From NCBI GenBank assembly GCA_027320105.1, contig DAHVMA010000076.1:1-35517 (forward strand): DNA of 35,517 nt, given 5' to 3'. The translations under genes and the position numbers were made by a program. This stretch comes from JAKAQB01 sp027320105. Its GTDB lineage: Bacteria > Actinomycetota > Acidimicrobiia > Acidimicrobiales > Palsa-688. Below the pieces are notes generated by a model. It saw nothing but the letters and a program-made list of their open reading frames with translations. It was not told where the DNA came from and ran no database searches. Each line of letters begins with the position of its first letter. The first letter of the stretch is position 1. Of the stretch, positions 20,840-30,351 are shown piece by piece.

Positions 20840-22706
20840 GGGGGTACCAGCCGCCCAGGTTGTTCTTGGCGGCGAGGATCTGGAAGTCGGTCACCGGCCA
20901 CCACAGGGACGCCACGTCCCGGGAGATGTAGGTCTGAGCGGCGTAGAGCGGCGCGAGGCCGGGGGTCGCGTGGTCAGCGGCGATGAGCCTCTGTGCCGTC
21001 GGGTTGTTGTAGCCGCCGCCCCAGTAGTTGCCCTTGCCAAACTGCTGGCCGCCACTCGGGATGACGGTGTACTGGCCGAAGTCCCACATGTAGCCGCTGT
21101 AGCCGGCTATGCCCCACTTGCACGGCCCCGGCGGGCAGGTGCCGGCGATCGAGAACATGGTGGTCTCGGTCTGGCCGTCGAGGGGGATGGCGATCCCAGC
21201 CTGCTTGGCGGAGGTGGCAAACGCCTCCACCTGGGCGAGGAAGCTCGGGCTGCCCGTCGCGTACATGAACAGGATGCTGAGAGGCTTGCCCTTGGGGATA
21301 CCCGGTCCGCACTCGTTGGGCGCGCTGCCGGGGCGCCCGCACACGTCGATGCCACCCGGGCCCTTCACCCAGCCGTGAGCGGCCAGCAGCTTGGCGGCGG
21401 CCGAGACGCTGTATGGGTATGGGTCGGAGCGCAGCGCCGGGGCCACGAGGTTGGAGCCGGGGTAGTCGGGGGCGAGCCCGTAGTTGACGAGCCCGTAGCC
21501 GTGGAGGGCCTGCTTCACGTAGAGCGGCTCGTTGACGAGGTGCTGGAGGGCCTGGCGGATGTAGAGCTGGCTGACCAGCGCCCTCCACGGGCCGGTGTAG
21601 CCGAGCTCCATGGCCTCGTTGTAGAAGTTGGGCCAGGCCATGACGTTGTAGCCGCTCGACTTGAAGTGCGAGATCTGGCCGACGTCACTGAAGGGGATGT
21701 AGCCGAAGTCCACCTGCCCCGAGCGCAGGGCGTCGAGCTCGGCGGTGTTGGACGAGAAGCTGTAGATCTGGTAGCCGGCCAGGTGGGGCTTGCCCGGACC
21801 GGTGTAGTGAGGGTTGGCCGAGAAGACCGCGTGGTAGGTGGTCGGGTTGTACGACTTGATGACCCAGGGACCGTCGACGACCCTCCACAGCGGGTTGGTG
21901 CTGTACGTCGACACCGACTCGGAGGCCTTGTAGAGGAAGTTGAAGACCGCGAGGGCTCCGGCAGGCGTCGAGGCGTTGTTGCCGACTGCACAGGTCGCGC
22001 AGGTCTTGTCCCACGCCTGGGGTAGCGGGATGACCCAGCTGAGCTGGTTGCCGGTGAACCAGGCGGGGTTGTACGCCCGCTTCAGGTGGATCACGAACTG
22101 GTAGGCGCTGGGGTAGCTCACGCTCGCGATGTCGTCGGGCATCTCGCCGGGCAGGTAGGGGGCGTACTTGCCCGCCTTGGCCCCGGCCGCCTCCAGCTGG
22201 AAGAACAAGCGCACGGCGGCGCTCGTCACCGGGGCCCCATTGGACCAGGTCCAGCCCTTGTTGAGCGTGACGGTCACCTGGGTGTTGCCGTGGGAGTACA
22301 CCGGCTTCTGGCCGATCGACAACCCGTAGTCGATCCCGGTCGTCGGCCCCCCGGCGAAGTAGAGCGGCCGCCACATCCCGTCCTCGACGTTGAAGTCCCA
22401 GGGTTCGTAGTTGGCCTGGTTCTCGAGGGGCAGCATCCACGTGAAGTCGTTGCCGACAGCAAGGGAGTAGCTGGCCACGCCGCCCTTGATCGGCGCGCCC
22501 TTCACGACCGGCTTGGTGGTCTTGGTGGCAGACGGGGAGGTGGTGCCCGATCCGCACGCCGCAAGCAGGAGCGCCCCGACCGCAACGAGGGCCAGCACCC
22601 CGAAGCTGCGCCGGCAGCGGCGCCCGCCGCCGTGGTCGGCAGCTGGTGGCGGCTCGGGCAGTGCCCGCCCGGGATCAACGCTCTGGCCAGCTCCTCGGTG
22701 CCTCAT
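20790..22706 (-). CDS. Family-5 ABC solute-binding lipoprotein, paralogue B
   Basis: A 638-aa lipoprotein with a signal peptide ending in the lipobox LLAAC (Cys51) and a Ser/Thr linker. It aligns along its whole length with the protein at 16334-18241, more than half of the residues by eye, with the same three Cys pairs (CATC, CGRPGSAPNEC, CPPGPCKWG) and blocks such as VSQLYIRQALQHLVNE and GSPSFLAQVEAFA. Differences cluster in the middle third, so the ligand may differ. GGAGGG lies 6 bases before ATG at 22706. It carries its own operator copy and hairpin block upstream, faces paralogue A across the TetR/MFS pair, and again has no permease beside it. Confidence 0.92.
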   Translation of the reverse strand: MRHRGAGQSVDPGRALPEPPPAADHGGGRRCRRSFGVLALVAVGALLLAACGSGTTSPSATKTTKPVVKGAPIKGGVASYSLAVGNDFTWMLPLENQANYEPWDFNVEDGMWRPLYFAGGPTTGIDYGLSIGQKPVYSHGNTQVTVTLNKGWTWSNGAPVTSAAVRLFFQLEAAGAKAGKYAPYLPGEMPDDIASVSYPSAYQFVIHLKRAYNPAWFTGNQLSWVIPLPQAWDKTCATCAVGNNASTPAGALAVFNFLYKASESVSTYSTNPLWRVVDGPWVIKSYNPTTYHAVFSANPHYTGPGKPHLAGYQIYSFSSNTAELDALRSGQVDFGYIPFSDVGQISHFKSSGYNVMAWPNFYNEAMELGYTGPWRALVSQLYIRQALQHLVNEPLYVKQALHGYGLVNYGLAPDYPGSNLVAPALRSDPYPYSVSAAAKLLAAHGWVKGPGGIDVCGRPGSAPNECGPGIPKGKPLSILFMYATGSPSFLAQVEAFATSAKQAGIAIPLDGQTETTMFSIAGTCPPGPCKWGIAGYSGYMWDFGQYTVIPSGGQQFGKGNYWGGGYNNPTAQRLIAADHATPGLAPLYAAQTYISRDVASLWWPVTDFQILAAKNNLGGWYPLSPYANYQVSRWYFVK

Positions 22707-22752
22707 CGTTCTCCCTCCCGTTGCTAGGCGAGGAGACCGCCCGGCCTTCGGT

Positions 22753-22766
22753 TGAACAGTCAGTCA
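22753..22766 (-). promoter_or_regulatory. Operator copy 3, upstream of second binding-protein gene
   Basis: TGAACAGTCAGTCA on the plus strand, 46 bp upstream of the minus-strand start. It is identical to copy 4 and is extended by further GTCA units to 22771, a tetranucleotide repeat that lengthens the gap from a TTGACT -35-like box (minus strand, 22783-22790 region) by about 7 bp compared with paralogue A. Confidence 0.75.
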
Positions 22767-22793
22767 GTCAGTCTCCGTGCGGAGTCAACCATC

Positions 22794-22819
22794 CCGGCGC
22801 CGTGCGCGCAAGGCGCCGG
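22794..22819. repeat. Conserved hairpin block upstream of second binding-protein gene
   Basis: CCGGCGCC (22794-22801) and GGCGCCGG (22812-22819) form a perfect 8-bp stem; read on the minus strand the loop is TTGCGCGCAC. It matches 16221-16246 except that a T-A pair has become C-G and the loop has two changes. It lies between the TetR stop (22882) and operator copy 3, again between an upstream gene's end and the binding-protein promoter. Confidence 0.75.
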
Positions 22820-22881
22820 AGGGCTCGCAGGCTGATCGCTGCTCGCCCTCGACCCGCATGCCATGGCCGGTACGCCTCGTG

Positions 22882-23541
22882 CTACGCCCGGCGCCGGCGC
22901 ACCCGCTGCGGGGGTTCCCAGGCGAAGCCGAGCAGCCGGGAGGCGAACCGCATCGCCGTCTCGAAGGCCCGCTCCTCGGTGACGGCCGGGTCGCGCAGGG
23001 CGAGCTGGACCGACAGGCCGTCGAGCAGGGCGGAGAGCGCGACGGCGACCTCGTCGGCATCCACCGGCTCGAACTCACCGGCAGCCTGGCCGTGACGCAC
23101 CACCGCCCGGATCGTCTCGCGCCAGTGGGCGTCGAACTCCTCCCGGACGGCGGCGACGGCCGGGCGGCGCAGCGCCTGGCACCACAGGTCGATCCACAAG
23201 GCCCACGACTCGGAGGACAGGCCGACCTCCTCGTCGGAGAGGCACGTGATGCGCACTAGGGCCTCCAGGCGCCCGCTGGCCGTCGGTATCGCCTCCATGA
23301 GGCGGGTGCCGTCCACGTACCAGAGATCCTCGGCGTGGCGGATCGCCTCGGCGAGGAGCCGATCCTTGGTCTTGAAGTAGTACATGACGAGGGCCGGGCT
23401 CACGCCCACTCGCTCGGCGACGTCGGCGATGCGGGTCTCGCTGTAGCCGCGCTCCGCGATGACCTCGAGAGCGGCGCGCAGGATCTGGGTGCGGCGGGGG
23501 TCGAGCTCGTCTGTTGCGGCACCGGCGGCGGTGGAGGACAT
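22882..23541 (-). CDS. TetR-family regulator, probable controller of local regulon
   Basis: A 219-aa TetR protein with a clear N-terminal DNA-binding domain (about residues 15-60: RRTQILRAALEVIAERGYSET, DVAERVGVSPALVMYYFKTKDRLL) and a helical ligand domain in which Trp and acidic residues are frequent (EDLWYVDG, SESWALWIDLWCQAL). Two in-frame ATGs exist. The one at 23541 is preferred because GGAAGG is 9 bases upstream, whereas it directly abuts the ATG at 23550. It is divergent from the acyl-CoA synthetase with operator copy 4 between them. It is the most likely protein to bind all five copies. An acyl-CoA or amino-acid-derived inducer is inferred from the target genes. Confidence 0.9.
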   Translation of the reverse strand: MSSTAAGAATDELDPRRTQILRAALEVIAERGYSETRIADVAERVGVSPALVMYYFKTKDRLLAEAIRHAEDLWYVDGTRLMEAIPTASGRLEALVRITCLSDEEVGLSSESWALWIDLWCQALRRPAVAAVREEFDAHWRETIRAVVRHGQAAGEFEPVDADEVAVALSALLDGLSVQLALRDPAVTEERAFETAMRFASRLLGFAWEPPQRVRRRRA

Positions 23542-23623
23542 CGGCGCCATCCTTCCCGGTCGTGGGGCTGGCGCGCCGGGGTTGCCGACGAGCTTGCCCC
23601 CGACGCTAGCGTCTTCCCCATTC

Positions 23624-23637
23624 TGAACAGTCAGTCA
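23624..23637. promoter_or_regulatory. Operator copy 4, in TetR/acyl-CoA synthetase divergent gap
   Basis: TGAACAGTCAGTCA, identical to copy 3. It lies 82 bp from the TetR ATG and 36 bp from the acyl-CoA synthetase TTG, so one site can control both directions. Confidence 0.78.
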
Positions 23638-23673
23638 GTGCTGCGGTGGCACCGGATTCACGGAGAGCACGCA

Positions 23674-25830
23674 TTGGACCGCCCGACCCACGAGCCGCCG
23701 GCCCCCACGAGCAGCCGGCGGGCCGCGACTCTTCGCAGCATGCTCGAGGCCCGCTCGGTGGCTGTCGTCGGCGCCAGCGCACGGCCCCACAGCCTCGGGT
23801 CCCGGCTGCTGGCCGGCCTGGACGCCAGCCCCTGCCGACCGGAGCTGCACCTGGTCAACCCCCGCTACGACAAGATCGGCGGCCGGCCGTGCCTGCCGAG
23901 CCTCGATGCCGTGCCCGGCCCCGTCGACCTGGTGGCCCTCGCCGTCGGCGACGCCAGCCTCGACGAGCAGCTGGCCATCGCCGCGGCGCGCGGTGACCGC
24001 GGGGCGGTGATCTTCGCCAGCGCCTTCGCCCCCGGCTTGCGGGAGCGTCTCGCCGCCACGGCGGCGGGCGCGGGGATGGCGGTGTGCGGACCGGCATGCA
24101 TGGGCTTCGTCAACCCCGTCGCCGGCCTGCGCGCCGTCGGCTACCTGGAGCCGGACCCGCTGCCTGCCGGGCCGGTCGCCCTCGTCACCCACTCCGGCTC
24201 GGCGTACTCGGCGTTGCTGCGCGCTGAGCGCCGCATCGGGTGGAGCCTGGCGGTCTCATCGGGCCAGGAGCTGGTGACCAGCACCGCCGACTATGTCGAG
24301 TACGCGCTGTCGAGCGGTCGGACCGGTGTGCTCGCCCTCTTTCTCGAGACGTTGCGGGACGCGCCCCGGCTGCGGTCGCTGCTCGCCGGCGCCGCCCGGG
24401 ACGGCATCCCCGCCGTCGTCCTTCCCGTCGGCGCCTCCCCCGGAGGGCGGGCGATGGTCGAGGCCCACAGTGGGGCGCTGGCTGGCGACGATGCCACGTG
24501 GGAAGCCCTCTGCGAGGCCACCGGCGCCATCCGGGTGAGCGACATGTCGGAGATGACCGACACCTTGGAGCTGCTCTGCGCCGGGCGGCGCCCCGCTGCC
24601 CGGGCCGACGGAGGCCCCGGGCGGCTGGCCTCCGTGCACGACTCGGGCGCCGAGCGTGCCCTCCTGGTCGACGTCGCCGGCCGGGTGGGTATCCGCCTGG
24701 CGGCCATCGGGCCCTCGACCCGGGAGCGCCTCGCCGCCGTCCTCGACGAGGGCCTCCAGCCGGACAACCCACTCGATGTGTGGGGCACGGGCGCCGACGC
24801 CACCGCCGTGTTCACCGAGAGCATCCTTGCCCTCGCCGACGACCCCGACACGTCGGCCACCGTGCTCACCGTCGACCTGGTGCCCGAGGTGGGGCGCGAG
24901 GACTCCTACGAGGACGCCGCTCTTGCGGCCTTCGCCCGCACCTCCTCGCCGCTCGCCGTGCTCTCCAACCTACCGAGCGCCATCCACCTCCCGACCGCCC
25001 GCTCCTTGCGCGCTGCCGGTGTTCCCGTGCTCGAGGGCACGGAGAGCGGCCTGCGCGCCCTCGGTCACCTCCTCTCGTTGGAGGGGCGGCGGCGGCGCCT
25101 GCACACCGAGCCTCCGGCGCCCGACGCCGCCCGGCAGGCCCGGGGACTGGCGGCCCTGTCGGACCCCGGCGGTGTGGGCACGGCCCAGGGATTCGCACTG
25201 CTCGGCGACTACGGCATCGCCAGCCCTGCCACGGTGGCTGTGTCGGACCTTGCCGGGGCGCTGGCCGCCGCCGAGGCCGTCGGCTACCCCGTGGTCCTGA
25301 AGACCGACCAGCCGGGCATCGCCCACAAGTCCGACGTCGGCGGGGTGGTGGTCGGCATCGCCGACGCCGGCGGCCTCCGGCGCGCCTACCAGACGATGAG
25401 CGGTGCCCTCGGTCCTCGGGCGGTGGTGATGGCGCTGGCCCCGCCGGGCGTGGAGCTGGCGCTCGGGATGGTGCGCGACCCTCTCCTCGGCCCCATGCTC
25501 GTCGTCGGTGCCGGGGGGGTGGACGTCGAGCTACGAGGTGACCGAAGGGTCGCGCTGCCGCCGGTCGACGCTGCGGTCGCCGCCGAGCTCATCGACGGCC
25601 TCGCGGTCCGCCCGCTGCTCGACGGGTTCCGCGGTCGGCCGGCGGTGGACGTCGGCGCCGTCGCCGAGGCGGTGGCGGCCTTCGCGACGCTCGCCCACGA
25701 GCTCGCCGGCAGGCTGGAAGCCGTCGAGGTGAACCCGCTGCGTTGCGGGCGGGGAGGACCGCTCGCCCTCGACGTCCTCGTCGTGACACGGGCGAGAGCC
25801 GGTGAGCAGGACGCCTTTCCCCTAGATTGA
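23674..25830 (+). CDS. NDP-forming acyl-CoA synthetase
   Basis: A 718-aa single-chain acyl-CoA synthetase of the ADP-forming type, making acyl-CoA from a carboxylic acid, CoA and ATP through phosphohistidine. Domains in order are a CoA-binding Rossmann domain (RSVAVVGASARPHSLGSRLL), succinyl-CoA-ligase-like domains with GPACMGFVNP and the phosphohistidine loop EAHSGALAG, and an ATP-grasp domain (about residues 500-718: YPVVLKTDQPGIAHKSDVGG). TTG at 23674 is chosen because GGAGAG lies 6 bases upstream and the protein then begins just before the first domain. The longer frame to 23335 would run through the operator and the divergent TetR gene. Its stop TGA lies inside operator copy 5. It probably activates the acid later oxidised by the downstream dehydrogenase. 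Confidence 0.9.
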   Translation: MDRPTHEPPAPTSSRRAATLRSMLEARSVAVVGASARPHSLGSRLLAGLDASPCRPELHLVNPRYDKIGGRPCLPSLDAVPGPVDLVALAVGDASLDEQLAIAAARGDRGAVIFASAFAPGLRERLAATAAGAGMAVCGPACMGFVNPVAGLRAVGYLEPDPLPAGPVALVTHSGSAYSALLRAERRIGWSLAVSSGQELVTSTADYVEYALSSGRTGVLALFLETLRDAPRLRSLLAGAARDGIPAVVLPVGASPGGRAMVEAHSGALAGDDATWEALCEATGAIRVSDMSEMTDTLELLCAGRRPAARADGGPGRLASVHDSGAERALLVDVAGRVGIRLAAIGPSTRERLAAVLDEGLQPDNPLDVWGTGADATAVFTESILALADDPDTSATVLTVDLVPEVGREDSYEDAALAAFARTSSPLAVLSNLPSAIHLPTARSLRAAGVPVLEGTESGLRALGHLLSLEGRRRRLHTEPPAPDAARQARGLAALSDPGGVGTAQGFALLGDYGIASPATVAVSDLAGALAAAEAVGYPVVLKTDQPGIAHKSDVGGVVVGIADAGGLRRAYQTMSGALGPRAVVMALAPPGVELALGMVRDPLLGPMLVVGAGGVDVELRGDRRVALPPVDAAVAAELIDGLAVRPLLDGFRGRPAVDVGAVAEAVAAFATLAHELAGRLEAVEVNPLRCGRGGPLALDVLVVTRARAGEQDAFPLD

Positions 25831-25841
25831 ACGATCAGTCA
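25828..25841 (+). promoter_or_regulatory. Operator copy 5, between acyl-CoA synthetase and dehydrogenase genes
   Basis: TGAACGATCAGTCA, the exact reverse complement of copy 1. Its first three bases are the stop codon of the acyl-CoA synthetase. A -10-like TAGATT (25823-25828) abuts it, as TAGGTT does at copy 1. The dehydrogenase therefore seems to have its own repressible promoter in addition to any read-through. Confidence 0.78.
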
Positions 25842-25859
25842 ACTACGACGGGAGGGAAC

Positions 25860-27098
25860 GTGTACGGCCTGTCCCGGGAGGACCTGGACCTGCAAGCCCG
25901 GGCGCGCACGCTCGGCGACGAGCTCATCCCCTGGGAGGAGCACGCCGAGGCCAACGAAGGGCGGCTCCCCGACGACGTCGCCGCCCGGTTCCGGGCCCGC
26001 TGCGACGAGCTGGGCCTGCGGGCGACCAACATGCCCGCCGAGCTCGGCGGGGGCGGGGCGACCATGCTGCAGCAGGTGCTCGTCCAAGAGCAGGTCGGCA
26101 GGGTCACCAACGGGCTCATGTGGGTCGCCAGCACGCCGCCGCAGTGGTGGGTCGAGGTGGCCACGCCCTACCAGGTGGAGCGCTGGCTGCGCCCGACGGT
26201 CGCCGGCGAGCGCTCGGAGTGCTACGCCATCACCGAGGAGGGCGCCGGCTCGGACGTGACCGACCTGACGGCCACCGTCGGTCGCGACGGCGACGGGTAC
26301 GTCCTCGACGGGGTCAAGTGGCACGTGACCAGCTACAACCACGCCGACTACGCCTTCTTCGAGGGAGTCCTCACCGACGGGCCGGGGGCCGGGCGCCACG
26401 CCCTCGTCGTCGTCGATCTACCGAGCGACGGCGTGTCGGTGGTCCGCACCCCCTCCTACTCGCACACCCTGGATCATCACCACCCGGTCGTCGCCTTCGA
26501 GGGCGTCCGCGTGCCCGCCGCCAACCTCGTGGGTGGAGAAGGCGACGGCATGTCGTACTCCTACGCCTGGTTCCGCTTCGAGCGGTTCATGGTCGCCGCC
26601 CGCTGCGTCGGCGCCGCCGACCGGCTCCTCGCCGCGGCCACGGCCTTCGCCTGCAGCCGCATCGTCGGTGGACGCCCCATAGCCGATTACCAGCTGGTCG
26701 GGGCCATGCTCGCCGACTGCGCCACCGAGCTGTTCGCCGCTCGGAGCATGCTCTACGAAGCGGCGCGCGGCGTCGACGAGGGCCGGGACGTGAAGGTGCA
26801 GCACGCCCAGGCGTCGATGGTGAAGCTCGCCTGCTCGGAGATGGCGGGGAGGGTTGCGGACCGGGCGGTGCAGATCTTCGGCGGGCGCGGCTACATGCGC
26901 GAGAACGTCGCCGAGCGGTTCTTCCGCGAGCTTCGTGTCGAGCGCATCTGGGAGGGCACGAGCGAGATCCAGCGCACCATCATCGCCGCCCAGCTGGTCA
27001 AGCGGGGTCCCGCCGCACTGGTCTCGGGGACGGCTCAGGCGACGAGGGCGCCGACAGCCACCGGCTCCTCAGTGGCGATGGTCCAGTCCACGACGTAG
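25860..27098 (+). CDS. Acyl-CoA dehydrogenase
   Basis: A 412-aa FAD flavoenzyme that would introduce an alpha-beta double bond in an acyl-CoA. It shows YAITEEGAGSDVTDL (FAD/substrate loop), DGVKWHVTSYNHADYAF, the C-terminal helix bundle with QIFGGRGYM, and the catalytic Glu of ERIWEGTSEIQR. GTG at 25860 follows GGAGGG and lies just before the normal N-terminus. The frame also runs back to a TTG at 25827, which falls inside the operator. The last about 21 residues lie antisense to a small zinc-ribbon ORF and look unconserved. With the adjacent acyl-CoA synthetase it forms the first two steps of a beta-oxidation-like route. Confidence 0.93.
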   Translation: MYGLSREDLDLQARARTLGDELIPWEEHAEANEGRLPDDVAARFRARCDELGLRATNMPAELGGGGATMLQQVLVQEQVGRVTNGLMWVASTPPQWWVEVATPYQVERWLRPTVAGERSECYAITEEGAGSDVTDLTATVGRDGDGYVLDGVKWHVTSYNHADYAFFEGVLTDGPGAGRHALVVVDLPSDGVSVVRTPSYSHTLDHHHPVVAFEGVRVPAANLVGGEGDGMSYSYAWFRFERFMVAARCVGAADRLLAAATAFACSRIVGGRPIADYQLVGAMLADCATELFAARSMLYEAARGVDEGRDVKVQHAQASMVKLACSEMAGRVADRAVQIFGGRGYMRENVAERFFRELRVERIWEGTSEIQRTIIAAQLVKRGPAALVSGTAQATRAPTATGSSVAMVQSTT

Positions 27099-27211
27099 GT
27101 GGGCGGGCTGCCGGGACCGCCCCCGGCAAGGTCCACCGGCGCCAGGGCGCCCCCGCAGTCGGGGCACCAGCGCCACACCTGGTCCACCACGACACCGCAG
27201 CGCGGGCACAT
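27035..27211 (-). CDS. Small zinc-ribbon protein
   Basis: A 58-aa product from ATG at 27211: CPRCG near the start and CPDCG twelve residues later form a compact CxxC...CxxC zinc ribbon, followed by a 35-residue tail rich in Gly, Pro and Val. The ribosome site is weak (GGTGGTG). The 3' 64 bp overlap the end of the convergent acyl-CoA dehydrogenase gene. The frame stays open to 27310, but that extension runs through tandem repeats and is unlikely to be protein. Such ribbons often accompany CoA-thioester enzymes (DUF35-like proteins) or act as small nucleic-acid binders; neither is shown here. Confidence 0.5.
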   Translation of the reverse strand: MCPRCGVVVDQVWRWCPDCGGALAPVDLAGGGPGSPPTYVVDWTIATEEPVAVGALVA

Positions 27212-27223
27212 CACGCACCACCA

Positions 27224-27271
27224 CCTTCCCACTGCGCGACCTTCCCACTGCGCGACCTTCCAACTGCGCGC
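27224..27271. repeat. Three 16-bp tandem units
   Basis: CCTTCCCACTGCGCGA occurs at 27224-27239 and 27240-27255 exactly. A third unit, CCTTCCAACTGCGCGC, follows at 27256-27271. The third unit contains AACTGCGCGC, the core of the nested inverted repeat at 4538-4621, 22 kb away. Confidence 0.9.
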
Positions 27272-27275
27272 CTGA

Positions 27276-27298
27276 CCACCGCCATTGCCTGGCGGTGG
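27276..27298. terminator. 8-bp stem hairpin
   Basis: CCACCGCC (27276-27283), loop ATTGCCT, then GGCGGTGG (27291-27298) is a perfect inverted repeat about 180 bp past the acyl-CoA dehydrogenase stop. Its position between opposing transcripts suits a bidirectional stop, but there is no U-tract. Confidence 0.45.
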
Positions 27299-27311
27299 CA
27301 CGCTTTCCAAC

Positions 27312-27351
27312 CTAACCCTAGTCTAACCCTTGCCTAACCCACACCGAACCC
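27312..27351. repeat. Heptamers at exact 11-bp period
   Basis: CTAACCC at 27312, 27323 and 27334, then CGAACCC at 27345, each separated by 4 unrelated bases. On the minus strand this reads GGGTTAG three times after GGGTTCG. Heptamers at one DNA turn are the layout of binding sites for SARP-type activators. Four GGG runs could also form a G-quadruplex. Confidence 0.85.
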
Positions 27352-27443
27352 GGGGTCAATCCTACCGCGACGCCCCTTCACCACGCAAGGCCCCAATGCG
27401 ACAAAGCTCCTGGTCGACCACCGGGGCGACGGGCTCACGGCCG

Positions 27444-30337
<2,894 letters not shown>

Positions 30338-30351
30338 GGGCCGTCATCCTC

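Larger units (their letters stand above)
27212..27443. other. Spacer with three kinds of short repeat
   Basis: No convincing gene. From left to right it holds a 16-bp tandem repeat (27224-27271), a hairpin (27276-27298), and heptamers at an 11-bp period (27312-27351). The remaining 92 bp to the stop of the PLP enzyme show nothing notable. It lies upstream of the zinc-ribbon ORF and downstream of the right-hand operon. Confidence 0.65.

Noticed and set aside
23335..23673. Long upstream extension of the acyl-CoA synthetase
   Set aside because: It would run through the divergent TetR gene and the operator and adds no conserved domain; the TTG at 23674 has a good ribosome site.
27312..27351. Telomere-like TAACCC repeats
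   Set aside because: Copies are spaced by 5 bases and number only three plus one variant, and genes continue on both sides, so a chromosome end is not indicated.
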